From the NCBI RefSeq assembly GCF_001425625.1, contig NZ_LMCP01000012.1, positions 312,620 through 376,619 on the forward strand: a stretch of 64,000 nucleotides of DNA, in the 5' to 3' direction. A program made the translations under genes and the position numbers. Below the pieces are notes generated by a model that had not been told where the DNA came from, ran no database searches, and saw only the letters and a list, made by a program, of their open reading frames with translations. This DNA is from Mesorhizobium sp. Root102 (lineage in GTDB: Bacteria > Pseudomonadota > Alphaproteobacteria > Rhizobiales > Rhizobiaceae). The stretch's first letter is position 1. Every line of letters begins with the position of its first letter. This document shows, in pieces, positions 25,819 through 35,586 of the stretch.

Positions 25819-26607
25819 TCACGCCCCCAAAATGTCGTCGATGAAGGGCAGGCAACCGGCGGTCAGCCCCGCGTCAACGGGCAACACCACGCCTGTTATT
25901 CCAGATGCGCGATCGGACGCAAGGAAGGCGACGGCTTCCGCCACTTCCGAAGCGTTGACGATGCGGCCAAGCGGATAGAGCCGCTGCAGCTTGCCGAGGA
26001 TTTCCGGATCCTTGGCAAGGCGGTGGTCCCAGGCGGCGGTGCGGATCGATCCGGGGCAGACGACATTGGCGCGCAGGCCGCTGCGGCCGAGCTCGACGGC
26101 GACCGCCTTGGCATAGGCGTTGATGCCGGCCTTGGCCGCGGCATAGGCGGGATTGCCGAAATGCGCGATGGCGTTGACCGACGAGATGAAGACGACGCTG
26201 CCGGAGCCTCGGCCGGCCATCGCCTTGACCAGCGGATCGGCGAAGTTCATCACGCCGGTCAGGTTGAGGTCGAGTTCCTGCTCTATTGTGTCGGGATTGA
26301 GCCCCGAAATCGTCTCGGCTCGCGTCCAGCCGGCATTGTTGACGAGAATGTCGGGCACGCCATCCCGGTCGAGGATCGCGGCGATCGCCGCCGCTAACGA
26401 CGCCTTGTCGAGAAGATCGAAAACGTGACGGGAGGCAAGGTGCGGGCTCTTCAGCGCCTCGCTGGACTGGTCGCAGCCGATGACCCTGGCACCCCTTTGC
26501 GCCAGCAGCGCGACGATGGCCGTGCCGAGGCCGCCGCCAGCACCTGTCACCACGACAGTCTTGCCATCGAACTCGGCCCTGCCTTCGAACTCGACTTGCG
26601 AAACCAC
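25819..26607 (-). CDS. SDR-family oxidoreductase
   Basis: A 262-residue classical SDR. TGAGGGLG near residues 21-28 binds the dinucleotide, NNAG is in DILVNNAGW, and the active-site Ser is in FISSVNA with Tyr and Lys in YAAAK. It ends ITGVVLPVDAGL..., the usual C-terminal strand. It is the first gene of the minus-strand arm and divergent from the sugar-binding protein gene, which suggests a sugar or polyol dehydrogenase acting on the imported compound. The exact substrate is unknown. Confidence 0.85.
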   Translation of the reverse strand: MVSQVEFEGRAEFDGKTVVVTGAGGGLGTAIVALLAQRGARVIGCDQSSEALKSPHLASRHVFDLLDKASLAAAIAAILDRDGVPDILVNNAGWTRAETISGLNPDTIEQELDLNLTGVMNFADPLVKAMAGRGSGSVVFISSVNAIAHFGNPAYAAAKAGINAYAKAVAVELGRSGLRANVVCPGSIRTAAWDHRLAKDPEILGKLQRLYPLGRIVNASEVAEAVAFLASDRASGITGVVLPVDAGLTAGCLPFIDDILGA

Positions 26608-26789
26608 CGTGCGTCATCCTCCGGGAGTTCTGACAGATCATGCAAGGCCTAAGCTTATAAATGTAATTAAGCAACAGAATAATCTGCTTGCAAGCCTTCA
26701 AATCATGGATAATGTAGGAAAGTCACATAAATCTTCTGCTCCGGCAACGAAGAGGCGCGCAGGCGCAAAATCAAAATGGGAGAGATCAA
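26608..26789. promoter_or_regulatory. Divergent promoter region of the sugar transporter locus
   Basis: This AT-rich gap lies between the SDR and the binding-protein genes. On the plus strand a plausible sigma-70 promoter is TTGCAA (26688-26693), a 16-base spacer and TAATGT (26710-26715). The region around 26656-26685 is A/T-rich and is the likeliest place for an RpiR-type operator, but no clean palindrome is seen. Confidence 0.4.
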
Positions 26790-28022
26790 ATGAGCCTTGC
26801 AAAATGGACTGTCGGCCTGACGGCCGGAATGAGCATGCTGGCAATCGCGGCGCAGGCGGATGCGGGCGAGGTGCGCGTCACCGTCGCCGAGTACAGCGCC
26901 AAGACTGCTCCCTATTTCGCCGACGTCAAGAAGGAATTCGAGGCGGCGAACCCCGGTATCACCGTCAAGTTCGAGGTGGTGCCGTGGGATGTGCTGCTGC
27001 AGAAGCTGACTACCGACATCACCGCCGGCACCAATGCCGATCTGTCGATCATCGGCACGCGCTGGTTGATCGACTTTGTCCAGCAGGACGTCGCCGAGCC
27101 GCTCGACGGCTACATCAAGCCCGACTTCAAGGACCGCTTCATCGACACCTTCCTGTCGCCGTCGATCATGGAAGGCAAGACCTATGGCCTGCCGATCGCG
27201 GCCTCGGCGCGCGCCATGTATTACAATAAGGAGCTGTTCGAGAAGGCCGGCATCGCCAAGCCGCCGGCAACCTGGACCGAGCTGCAGGAAGATGCGCGCA
27301 AGATCAAGGCGCTGGGGTCAGGCACTTTCGGTTTCGGCCTGCAGGGCAAGGAGATCGAGACCGACGTCTACTACTATTATGCGATGTGGTCCCAGGGCAC
27401 CGAGATTCTCAACAAGGATGGCACTTCGGGCCTTGGCACGCCCGGCGCGCTTGAAGCCGCCAAGCTCTACAAGTCGATGATCGACGAAGGCCTGACCGAG
27501 CCGGGTGTCACCTCCAACAACCGCGAGGACGTGCAGAACCTGTTCAAGCAGGGCAAGGTCGGGATGATGATCACGGCACCCTTCCTGTCCAACCAGATCA
27601 AGGACGAGGCGCCGAACCTGAAATATGGCGTGGCTGCCATTCCCGCCGGGCCAACCGGCGCGCGCGGCACCTATGGCGTCACCGATTCCATCATCATGTT
27701 CAAGAACTCCAAGAATAAGGACGAGGCCTGGAAGCTGCTCGACTTCCTGTTCACCACGGAACAGCGCGCCAAGTTCACGCAAGGCGAAGGCTTCCTGCCG
27801 GTGAACAAGGAAGAAGCCAAGATGGATTACTACGTCAACAATGCCGATCTGGCGGCGTTCACCGCGCTGCTGCCCGACGCCCGCTTCGCGCCGGTCATCC
27901 CAGGCTGGGAGGAGGTCGCCCAGATCACCTCCGACGCCATGCAGAAGATCTATCTCGGCGGCGACCCCGAGGCAGGATTGAAAGACGCAGCCGCCAAGGC
28001 CAACGCGGTGCTGAAGAAATAG
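26790..28022 (+). CDS. Extracellular sugar-binding protein of an ABC importer
   Basis: A 410-residue type 1 solute-binding protein. The Sec leader ends near AAQADAGEV. The mature part has EYSAKTAPYFADVKKEFEAANPGITV, the Asn/Thr-rich AGTNADLSIIGTRW and the YGVTDSIIMFKNSKNKDEAWK block common in CUT1 binding proteins. GGGAGAG precedes ATG 26790. It is followed by two permease genes, while the ATPase is on the divergent arm. Confidence 0.9.
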   Translation: MSLAKWTVGLTAGMSMLAIAAQADAGEVRVTVAEYSAKTAPYFADVKKEFEAANPGITVKFEVVPWDVLLQKLTTDITAGTNADLSIIGTRWLIDFVQQDVAEPLDGYIKPDFKDRFIDTFLSPSIMEGKTYGLPIAASARAMYYNKELFEKAGIAKPPATWTELQEDARKIKALGSGTFGFGLQGKEIETDVYYYYAMWSQGTEILNKDGTSGLGTPGALEAAKLYKSMIDEGLTEPGVTSNNREDVQNLFKQGKVGMMITAPFLSNQIKDEAPNLKYGVAAIPAGPTGARGTYGVTDSIIMFKNSKNKDEAWKLLDFLFTTEQRAKFTQGEGFLPVNKEEAKMDYYVNNADLAAFTALLPDARFAPVIPGWEEVAQITSDAMQKIYLGGDPEAGLKDAAAKANAVLKK

Positions 28023-28160
28023 GGCGTATCTCCCTGCGCCCGTGGCGCGCTCCACTCAGGCGGGGCGCGCCACCCCTTGATTCCCGGCAAGGTGCGGCGG
28101 ATCCGAAATTCGCATAAGCAGAACCTTCTGATCCAGCGCCCCGAGGTTGCAGGCCAGCCG

Positions 28161-29030
28161 ATGCAAAACCGTTTCTTGCCCTATCTCCTGACCTTGCCCA
28201 GCCTGTTCCTGGCGGCGATCGTCATCTTCTGGCCGGTCTGGGACCTGATCCAGATCTCGACGCATGACGTCAGCCGCTTCGGCCAGCTTCGCGACTTCAA
28301 CGACTTTGCCAATTTCGCCACGCTCACTGCCGATCCCGATTTCATGGCCGCGCTCTGGCGCACCGGCCAGTGGACGGTGATGGTCGTCGGTGGTGCGCTG
28401 CTTTTGTCTGTCCCGGTGGCAATGATCCTCAACACCGATTTCTATGGCCGGGGTATTGCCCGCGTCATCATCATGCTGCCCTGGGCGGTGTCGCTGACCA
28501 TGACCGCGGTGGTCTGGCGTTGGGCACTGAGCGGCGAAAGCGGCATGCTGAACTCGGCGCTGATCGGCCTCGGCCTCATCGACCACAACATCCAGTGGCT
28601 GGCGAGCGCCGAGACCGCCTTTCCCATGCAGGTGCTGATCGGCATCCTGGTGACGGTGCCGTTCACGACGACGATCTTCCTCGGCGGGCTGTCGTCGATC
28701 CCCGACGACCTTTACGAGGCGGCGGCGCTCGAAGGGGCGACGCCGCTGCAGCAGTTCCGCGAGATAACCTTTCCGCTCTTAAAACCGTTCATCAACATCG
28801 CCATCGTGCTCAACACCATCTATGTCTTCAATTCCTTCCCGATCATCTGGGTGATGACACAAGGCGGGCCGGCCAACTCGACCGATATCCTGGTCACCCA
28901 CCTCTACAAGCTGGCCTTCCGCATCGGCAAACTCGGCGAAGCATCGGCGGTGTCGCTGGTGATGTTCGCCATATTGCTGGCCTTCACCATGATCTATGTG
29001 CGGCTGGCGATGCGGGAGCAACGCGCGTGA
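28161..29030 (+). CDS. Sugar ABC transporter permease (MalF-like)
   Basis: A 289-residue permease with six predicted membrane helices. The EAA-type loop [20 protein letters not shown] near residue 195 contacts the ATPase. ATG 28161 is chosen as the start just before the first helix ([19 protein letters not shown]); the open extension to 28077 has no start context. Its stop overlaps the next permease as GTGA. Confidence 0.88.
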   Translation: MQNRFLPYLLTLPSLFLAAIVIFWPVWDLIQISTHDVSRFGQLRDFNDFANFATLTADPDFMAALWRTGQWTVMVVGGALLLSVPVAMILNTDFYGRGIARVIIMLPWAVSLTMTAVVWRWALSGESGMLNSALIGLGLIDHNIQWLASAETAFPMQVLIGILVTVPFTTTIFLGGLSSIPDDLYEAAALEGATPLQQFREITFPLLKPFINIAIVLNTIYVFNSFPIIWVMTQGGPANSTDILVTHLYKLAFRIGKLGEASAVSLVMFAILLAFTMIYVRLAMREQRA

Positions 29031-29866
29031 CAAATAAGCTCATGACGGGCAAGCTGAAGCGTTCGATCATCGCCTGGCTGCTGCTGGCGCCGCTGATCGT
29101 GGTGACGATCTTTCCCTTTGCGGTGATGTTCCTGACTGCGGTCAAGCCAAGACAGGAAGTGCTGTCGCCGACCTGGTGGCCGAGCGAATTCCGTTGGTCG
29201 AATTTTTCCGACATGTGGGTGGCGACCGGCTTCGGCCAGGCGCTGCTCAATTCGCTCTACGTGTCTGTGATCGCCACCGTCGGCGCCATCCTGATCTCGG
29301 TTCCGGCGGCCTATGCGATGTCGCGCTTCCGCTTTGCCGGCTACGGCGCCTTGCGCCAGTTCCTGCTGATCTCGCAGATGATTTCGCCGATCGTGCTGGT
29401 GCTCGGCCTGTTCCGGCTGATGGCGGCATGGGGCCTGGTCGAGAGCACGACGGCGCTGGGCTTCATCTACATGGCCTTCAACGTCGCCTTCACGGTGTGG
29501 ATGCTGCAGAGCTATTTCGACACCATTCCGCGCGATCTCGAGGAGGCGGCCTGGATGGAAGGCGCCGGCCGCTGGCTGACCTTGCGCAAGGTGTTCCTGC
29601 CGCTCTGCCTGCCGGCGATCGCGGTGACCGCGATCTTCACCTTCATCAATGCCTGGAACGAATTCGTCGTGGCGCTCACCATGCTGCGCAGCCAGGAAAG
29701 CTACACGCTGCCGATCCAGGTATTTTCGCTGGTCGCCGGCCGCTACACCATCGAATGGCATCACGTCATGGCCGCGACGCTGCTCGCGACCTTGCCGGTG
29801 GCCATCCTGTTTATCTGGCTGCAGCGCTACCTCGTTCGCGGGCTGGCGCTCGGGGCGGTCAAATAG
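29027..29866 (+). CDS. Sugar ABC transporter permease (MalG-like)
   Basis: A 279-residue permease. The EAA loop is [20 protein letters not shown] near residue 172, and the C-terminal [13 protein letters not shown] is the usual MalG-type block. The GTG start at 29027 overlaps the previous stop, and GGGAG sits eight bases upstream; ATG 29042 is a later alternative. It is followed 23 bases later by the M81 peptidase gene. Confidence 0.88.
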   Translation: MTNKLMTGKLKRSIIAWLLLAPLIVVTIFPFAVMFLTAVKPRQEVLSPTWWPSEFRWSNFSDMWVATGFGQALLNSLYVSVIATVGAILISVPAAYAMSRFRFAGYGALRQFLLISQMISPIVLVLGLFRLMAAWGLVESTTALGFIYMAFNVAFTVWMLQSYFDTIPRDLEEAAWMEGAGRWLTLRKVFLPLCLPAIAVTAIFTFINAWNEFVVALTMLRSQESYTLPIQVFSLVAGRYTIEWHHVMAATLLATLPVAILFIWLQRYLVRGLALGAVK

Positions 29867-29889
29867 CGCCTATTCACGACGGAGCTTTC

Positions 29890-31365
29890 ATGCGCATCTT
29901 CACCGCCTCGCTGGCGACAGAAACCAACACCTTCTCGCCGGTGCCGACCGATAGGGCCTCGTTCGAGATGGCTTTCTATGCCGGGCCAGGCAAGCATCCG
30001 GAAACGCCGACGCTGTGCTCCTCGCCAATGGTGGCGCTGCGCCGGCGTGCCGTGGCCGAAGGGCTTGACGTCATCGAGGGCACCGCCACCTGGGCGGAGC
30101 CGGGCGGCCTGGTGCAGCGGCAGACCTATGAGGCGCTGCGCGATGAGATTCTCGGCCAGCTGAAGGCAGCGCTGCCAGTCGATGCCGTCATCCTCGGCCT
30201 GCATGGCGCGATGGTGGCGCAAGGCTATGACGATTGCGAAGGCGACCTGCTCGAACGGGTTCGCGCAATGATTGGGCCGGACGTGGTGATCGCGGTTGAA
30301 CTCGATCCGCACAGCCATCTGACGCCGAAGCGCGTGGCGGCCTCTGACATCCTCGCCTACTTCCTCGAATTCCCGCACACCGATTTCTACGAGCGCGGCG
30401 AGCATGTCGTCGCGCTTGGCCTCGCCGCGGCGCGCGGCGAGATCAAGCCGGTCATCTCGACCTTCGACTGCCGCATGATCCAGGTGCTGCCGACCAGCCG
30501 CGAGCCGATGCGCTCCTTCGTCGACCGCATCAAGGCGTTGCACGGCAAGGACGGGGTGCTGTCGGTCTCGGTCATCCATGGCTTCATGGCGGCCGACGTG
30601 CCCGAGATGGGCACGCGCATCCTGGTCGTCACCGACAATGACAAGGCCAAGGGCGCCGCGCTGGCGGAACGGCTGGGGCGGGAGCTTTACGCGCTGCGCG
30701 AAAAGACGGCGATGACCATGTTGAGCGCCGCCGACGGCATCGATCGGGCGCTGGCCGTGCGCGCGCAAAATCCGGGCAAGCCGGTGGTCATCGCCGATAT
30801 CTGGGACAATCCCGGCGGCGGTGTCCCCGGCGACGGCACCTTTGTGCTGCGCCATATGCTGGCGCGTGGCCTGGACAAATTCGGCGTTGCGACGATCTGG
30901 GATCCGATCGCGGTCACCTTCTGCCTGGCCGCGGGCGAGGGTGCCATCATCGACCTGCGCTTCGGCGGCAAGGCCGGGCCGCAGGCAGGCGAGCCGATCG
31001 ACGCGCGCGTGCGCGTGCTCAAGGCGGTTCCGGAGGGTTGGCAAAGTTTCGGGCCAAGCCGGGTGACGCTCGGGCCGACGGCGCTGGTCCGCCTCGAAGG
31101 CACCGAGGTCGACATCATCCTCAACACCAATCGCACGCAGACCTTCGAGCCGGATATCTTTTCCAACATCGGCGTCGATCCGATGAGCAAGGATATCCTG
31201 CTGATCAAGTCGACCAACCATTTCTATGCCGGCTTCGAGCCGATCGCCGCCGAGATCATCTATGTCTCGGCGCCGAGTTCGTATCCCAGCAATCCGGCGG
31301 TGACCAACTACACCAAGCTGAAGCGGCCGATCTGGCCGCGGGTGGCTGATCCATGGAAGGTGTAG
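29890..31365 (+). CDS. M81-family metallopeptidase (MlrC/microcystinase C-like)
   Basis: A 491-residue protein of the M81 family. It starts with the family hallmark RIFTASLATETNTFSPVPT and contains LHGAMVAQGYDDCEGD, VELDPHSHLTP and DIWDNPGGGVPGDGTFVLR, which hold the Asp and His residues expected to bind zinc. MlrC acts on linearised microcystin, but rhizobial members are uncharacterised. It is the last gene of the sugar ABC operon, with GGAG before ATG 29890, so the natural substrate may be an imported glycoconjugate or peptide-like compound. That is inference. Confidence 0.85.
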   Translation: MRIFTASLATETNTFSPVPTDRASFEMAFYAGPGKHPETPTLCSSPMVALRRRAVAEGLDVIEGTATWAEPGGLVQRQTYEALRDEILGQLKAALPVDAVILGLHGAMVAQGYDDCEGDLLERVRAMIGPDVVIAVELDPHSHLTPKRVAASDILAYFLEFPHTDFYERGEHVVALGLAAARGEIKPVISTFDCRMIQVLPTSREPMRSFVDRIKALHGKDGVLSVSVIHGFMAADVPEMGTRILVVTDNDKAKGAALAERLGRELYALREKTAMTMLSAADGIDRALAVRAQNPGKPVVIADIWDNPGGGVPGDGTFVLRHMLARGLDKFGVATIWDPIAVTFCLAAGEGAIIDLRFGGKAGPQAGEPIDARVRVLKAVPEGWQSFGPSRVTLGPTALVRLEGTEVDIILNTNRTQTFEPDIFSNIGVDPMSKDILLIKSTNHFYAGFEPIAAEIIYVSAPSSYPSNPAVTNYTKLKRPIWPRVADPWKV

Positions 31366-31367
31366 GG

Positions 31368-31400
31368 CTTTCCCTTCTCCCACAGGGGAGGAAGGGAAAG
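31368..31400. terminator. Bidirectional hairpin between convergent M81 and M3 peptidase genes
   Basis: A CTTTCCCTTC arm pairs with GAAGGGAAAG, and inner TCCC with GGGA around a short ACA loop, giving a long stem with one bulge. It starts three bases after the M81 stop and ends seven bases before the stop of the convergent M3 gene, so it can end both transcripts. Confidence 0.6.
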
Positions 31401-31407
31401 GCTGGCC

Positions 31408-33462
31408 CTACACCAGCCCGCGCTTGGCCATCATCGCTTCGGGCGACGGCATCTTGCCGCGGAAGGCGGTGTAGAGTTCTTCCGGGTCCTTCGAGCCGCC
31501 GGCGGCGTAGATGTTCTTGCGCAGCCGCTCGGCCAGCGCCGGATTGAAGGGGTCGCCGGTTTCCTCGAAGGCGGCGAAAGCGTCGGCATCGAGTACTTCC
31601 GACCACATGTAGGAATAGTAGCCGGCCGAATAGCCGTCGCCGGAAAAGACATGGCCGAAATGCGGGGTGCGATGGCGCATCGCGATTGTGTCCGGCATGT
31701 ACAGCTTCGCAAGCGTTTCGGCTTCGAAACGAAGCGGCGCCTCCGGTGCATCCGGCCGGGCGTGATAGGCCATGTCGATCAGCGCCGAGGCGGTGAATTC
31801 GACGGTGGCGAAGCCGGCGCCAAACGTGCGCGCCGCCAGCATCTTGTCGAGCAGCGCCTTGGGCATCGGCTTGCCCGTCTTCACATGCAAAGCATGCTTT
31901 TCCAGCACCGCCGGCACCGTCAGCCAATGCTCGTAGAGCTGCGAGGGAAGTTCGACGAAATCGCGGCTGACCGAGGTGCCCGCGACCGACGGCCAGGTGA
32001 CGTCGGTCAGCATGCCGTGCAGCGCATGGCCGAACTCGTGGAACAGCGTCTTCGCCTCGTCGACCGACAGCAAAGCCGGCTCGCCCACCGGCGGCTTGGC
32101 GAAGTTCATGATGTTGTAGATCACCGGTTTCGAGCCGTGGCCCAACCTATAGCCGGACTGCAGCGCGCTCATCCAGGCGCCGGAGCGTTTTGACGGCCGC
32201 GCGAAATAGTCGGCAAGGAACAGGCCGCGCTCGCTGCCGTCGGCATTTTTCACCACGAAGACGCGGGCATCCGGATGCCAGGCGGCGATGCCTTTTTTCT
32301 CCTCGAAGGTGATGCCGAACAACCGTGTCGCCACATCGAAGCAGGCGTCGATGATCCGGTCGAGCTGCAAATAGGGTTTCAGCTCCGCCTCGTCGAAGGC
32401 GAATTTCTCCGCGCGCAGTTTCTCCTGGTAGAAGCGCCAGTCCCAGGCGGCGAATTTTTCATTGCTGCCGGCTGCGGTGGCCAACCGCTGCAGGTCGGTC
32501 TGGTCGGCGGCCGCCTTCTCCAGCGCTTTCTCCCACACCGGATCAAGCAGCGCGTGCACCGCCTTCGGTGTCTTGGCCATGGTGTCGTCGAGCTTCAGCG
32601 CGGCGAAGGAGGCGTAACCGAGCAGCTTTGCCTTTTCGGCGCGCAGGCGCAGCATGTCGCGCACGACGGATGTGTTGTCGGTGGCGCCGCCATTCTGGCC
32701 GCGCATGGTGAAGGCGCGGAAGGCGATCTCGCGCAGATCGCGACGTTCGGAGAAGGTCGAGAACGGCTCATAGATCGAGCGCGACAGGGTCACGGCATAG
32801 CGGCCCTTCTGGCCGCGCATTTCGGCGGCTTCGGCCATCGAGCTTTTCAGGAAATCCGGCAGACCGACAAGGTCGGCCTCGTCGAGATACAGCGCCCAGT
32901 CGCGCTCGTCGGCCAGCACATTCTGGCCAAAGCTGGTGCCGAGCGAAGACAGCTCCTCGCTGATCTTGGCCAGCCGCTTCTTGCCGTCGGCGTCGAGTTT
33001 GGCGCCAGATCGGACAAAGCCCTTCCAGGTCTTTTCCAGCACCCGCAGGGTCTCGGCATCGAGCTTCAGGCTCTCACGGCGCTGGTAGAGATCGTCGATA
33101 CGGGCAAACAGCTGCTCATTCATCGAAATCGCCGAGAAATGCCTGGACATTTTCGGCGAGATGTCGCGCTCTAGCGCCTGGATCGTGTCATTGGTGTAGG
33201 CGCCGGCGCGGCACCAGAAGATCGACGAGACACGATCGAGTGCTTCGCCGCCGAGCTCCAGCGCGGCAAGCGTGTTCTCGATCGTCGGCGCATCCTTGTT
33301 GCCGGCGATCGCCTCGATCTCGGCCTCATGCGCCTTCAGCGCCGCATCGAAGACCGGGGAGAAGTCGCCGTCGCCAATGCTGGCAAAATCGGGCAGGCCG
33401 AGCGGCCCACGCCACGCGGTCAGCGGATGGGTGGATAGGTCGACGGCTTTTGTGGAAGGCAT
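31408..33462 (-). CDS. M3-family oligopeptidase (Dcp/OpdA-like)
   Basis: A 684-residue thimet-type zinc peptidase that cleaves short peptides in the cytoplasm or periplasm. The zinc motif HEFGHALHG lies near residue 470, and the downstream GTSVSRDFVELPSQLYEHW carries the third ligand Glu in this family. The C-terminal SGDGYSAGYYSYMWSEVLDADAF block is also typical. Length agrees with dipeptidyl carboxypeptidase and oligopeptidase A, which cannot be separated by eye. No signal peptide is seen, favouring the cytoplasm. Confidence 0.9.
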   Translation of the reverse strand: MPSTKAVDLSTHPLTAWRGPLGLPDFASIGDGDFSPVFDAALKAHEAEIEAIAGNKDAPTIENTLAALELGGEALDRVSSIFWCRAGAYTNDTIQALERDISPKMSRHFSAISMNEQLFARIDDLYQRRESLKLDAETLRVLEKTWKGFVRSGAKLDADGKKRLAKISEELSSLGTSFGQNVLADERDWALYLDEADLVGLPDFLKSSMAEAAEMRGQKGRYAVTLSRSIYEPFSTFSERRDLREIAFRAFTMRGQNGGATDNTSVVRDMLRLRAEKAKLLGYASFAALKLDDTMAKTPKAVHALLDPVWEKALEKAAADQTDLQRLATAAGSNEKFAAWDWRFYQEKLRAEKFAFDEAELKPYLQLDRIIDACFDVATRLFGITFEEKKGIAAWHPDARVFVVKNADGSERGLFLADYFARPSKRSGAWMSALQSGYRLGHGSKPVIYNIMNFAKPPVGEPALLSVDEAKTLFHEFGHALHGMLTDVTWPSVAGTSVSRDFVELPSQLYEHWLTVPAVLEKHALHVKTGKPMPKALLDKMLAARTFGAGFATVEFTASALIDMAYHARPDAPEAPLRFEAETLAKLYMPDTIAMRHRTPHFGHVFSGDGYSAGYYSYMWSEVLDADAFAAFEETGDPFNPALAERLRKNIYAAGGSKDPEELYTAFRGKMPSPEAMMAKRGLV

Positions 33463-33556
33463 GGACAGTCTTTCGCTGGAGAAGGCAGGGGTGGGCCGCC
33501 ACCGATGTAGGGCGCGGCCGGCGGACTCGCAATATCGCGGTTGGCCGATATCCGCC

Positions 33557-33991
33557 TCAGAAGCCGTCGCAGTTCTCTGCGATTGCCGCTTGCGAACTGG
33601 CGGTGATGCGGTTGTCGGTCACCGCGAAGGTTTCCTGCATCAGCATGTCGTTGTTGGGGAAATCGTAACAGGCGACCACCGTGGTGACGCCGCCTTCGCT
33701 CTTCTCGATCCGGTGCCGGATCGCAGCACCCGCAACGGCACCTTTCCATTCGTCGATAGAAGCGATGAATTCCTGCTTGCTTTGCACGATGCCGAGGTCG
33801 TCCAGCTTGATGCGGACATCATCGGAGAGCAGGTCGGACAGTTCGGTGCGGTCGGCGACCAGCAGTGCCGAATACCAGCGGCTGATGATGGCGCGGTCAT
33901 CGGCGCGGGCGGCAATAATCGCGACCAGCAGCGCGGCCGCCGTGAAAACGATCGACCGGATGTTCGCCACCTTGCGCGCCGCTGTGTTCAT
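33557..33991 (-). CDS. NTF2/SnoaL-like exported protein
   Basis: A 144-residue protein with an N-terminal hydrophobic helix (SIVFTAAALLVAIIAARA) that is a signal peptide or anchor, followed by an NTF2-like cone fold pattern (AIISRWYSALLVADRTELSDLLSDD). Such folds bind small ligands but the function is not known. The start overlaps the carbonic anhydrase stop by four bases (ATGA), so the two are translationally coupled. Confidence 0.65.
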   Translation of the reverse strand: MNTAARKVANIRSIVFTAAALLVAIIAARADDRAIISRWYSALLVADRTELSDLLSDDVRIKLDDLGIVQSKQEFIASIDEWKGAVAGAAIRHRIEKSEGGVTTVVACYDFPNNDMLMQETFAVTDNRITASSQAAIAENCDGF

Positions 33992-34632
33992 CCCAGCTCC
34001 GGCCGTTCGAAATCGCCGGTCTCCTTGTTCATCGTCCAGAGTTCACCGGTCGAAATGTCGAACCAGGCGCCGTGCAGCGACAGCCGTCCCTTGCCTTCGA
34101 GGATCGAGACGCAGGGAAAGGTCCGGAGATTGGCGATGGAATAGCGGATCGAGATGCGCTCCAGCGCGGTCTGGCGCTCCGTCGCCGTCATGAAGGTGCT
34201 GGAGGACACGGTTTCGGCGGCCGGTGCGATCAGGCTCATCCACTTGCCGATGAAGTCGCCGGGCGACAGCGGCGCGGAATTGGTGTCGAGCGCGGCGCGG
34301 ATGCCGCCACAGCGGCCATGGCCCATGACGACGATGTTCTTGACCTTGAGGCTCTGCACGGCGAATTCAAGCGCCGCCGAGGTCGAATGGAATTCGCCGT
34401 CCGGCGCGTAGGGCGGCACCAGATTGCCGACATTGCGCAGCACGAAGAGTTCGCCCGGCCCCGCATCGAAGATCGCTTCGGGCGCCGAACGGGAATCGCA
34501 GCAGGCAACGATCATCGTTTCCGGGGCTTGGCCTTCGCGGGCAAGCTCGCGGTAGCGTCCGCTCTCGGTGAGATAGCGGCCGCTCATGAAATTGCGGTAG
34601 CCGGTGAGAAGATGTTCTGGGAGGTGGGACAT
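33988..34632 (-). CDS. Beta-carbonic anhydrase
   Basis: A 214-residue enzyme interconverting CO2 and bicarbonate. Zinc ligands are visible: Cys44 in CCDSR with Asp46 and Arg48, His105 and Cys108 in GHGRCGG. The length fits the clade of CynT-like bacterial enzymes. It is coupled to an exported NTF2-like protein, which is not a standard partner. No signal peptide is present, so it should be cytoplasmic. Confidence 0.92.
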   Translation of the reverse strand: MSHLPEHLLTGYRNFMSGRYLTESGRYRELAREGQAPETMIVACCDSRSAPEAIFDAGPGELFVLRNVGNLVPPYAPDGEFHSTSAALEFAVQSLKVKNIVVMGHGRCGGIRAALDTNSAPLSPGDFIGKWMSLIAPAAETVSSSTFMTATERQTALERISIRYSIANLRTFPCVSILEGKGRLSLHGAWFDISTGELWTMNKETGDFERPELG

Positions 34633-34777
34633 GGGTGGCGTCTGGAGCCTTTCCGGGTTGGAGGCGGCAGCTCGTTGCGGTCAAAAGAGCCTCTAACCGT
34701 AAAAGCCCGTTGCGAGCAATGCAGAATTATGAGGGCTGGCTATAAATGCCATGCATCAGGCGCAGCCTTGGCCATGC

Positions 34778-35586
34778 TCACGCCCAGATGGCAATGGGAA
34801 TGCCAAAACCGTCGCGGGCCGGCGGGTCGGGAAACGGCCGTGCCTCACCGCTGGCGATGCGACCGGCGATCAGCATCATTGCGGCTGCGTCAAGGAAATC
34901 ATCGGCGGCGGCACCGCGCGGCGGCTGGTCGAGAAAGCCCTTCTCGTAGCCATGCCGGCAGAGCAGCGCCTTGCGTTCCGCCATGCCGGCCGGATTGACG
35001 CTGCCCTTGATCTTCTTCGGCAGTTGCATGGCCTGGTCGCCGTTCAGCCGGCAGAAGGCGACTTCCGGATGCGATTCGAACACACGGCCGCGTAGATCGG
35101 GTCGCGCGATCAGCAGGGCGTCGGTCTCGCGGATCTTGGCAAAAATACCGAATGCCTGGATCGAAACGCCGCGCGGCGGGTCGGATGTGGTTTTGGCCAC
35201 CTCGCTTGCCCTGATGTGCGCGGCATACCAGGCTTCGATGGTGGTGAAGTCGTTGGTGTCGGCATAGAGCGCGGCGCGGGAGGGGATCGAGAAGACACTG
35301 GATTGGCGTGCCCCAAGCAACGGCCGCACCAGCGCCTCCGGGCCGCGCCCGCCTTTGCTCGAAAACTCGGGCAAGCCGATCGGCATGTCGACGGCAACAA
35401 CCGCGTCATCGGAAGTGCCGCAAGCAGAGCGGCGAAGCTGGCAAAGACAGCGACGGAGGGTGTCGAACCTGGGTTACGAGGTGTCGAACCGGGGTTACGA
35501 AGTGTCGAACCGGGTTCGCGCCGCACGGCAATCCAGCCGGCTTTGCAGCCGTCGACGCCGACCAGCACGGTCTCGGTCGATGTCAC
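34778..35586 (-). pseudogene. DUF429-family protein, interrupted by a frameshift
   Basis: The 5' part starts with GTG 35586 and encodes VLVGVDGCKAGWIAVRR, the DUF429 nucleotide-like N-terminal strand, up to ALLAALP near 35415. The family sequence then continues in another frame (DDAVVAVDMPIGLPEF...) to the stop at 34778. One missing base near 35411-35417 would restore a protein of about 269 residues. The 3' part could also start on its own at ATG 35386 (202 residues). The N-terminal part has a three-fold PGSTxRN insertion from a 21-bp repeat. GTGA overlap with pdxY shows it is the next gene of that operon. A sequencing error is possible. Confidence 0.65.
35460..35522. repeat. 21-bp tandem repeat, about 2.7 copies
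   Basis: The unit GTGTCGAACC-GGGTTACGA is repeated at 35460-35480, 35481-35501 and, imperfectly at its end, 35502-35522. On the minus strand it keeps the frame and encodes repeats of PGSTxRN in the DUF429 gene, adding about 14 residues to the family's N-terminal region. Repeat number could vary between strains by slippage. Confidence 0.8.

Noticed and set aside
35460..35522. CRISPR-like array
   Set aside because: The units are directly adjacent without spacers, and they lie inside a coding frame; this is a tandem repeat.
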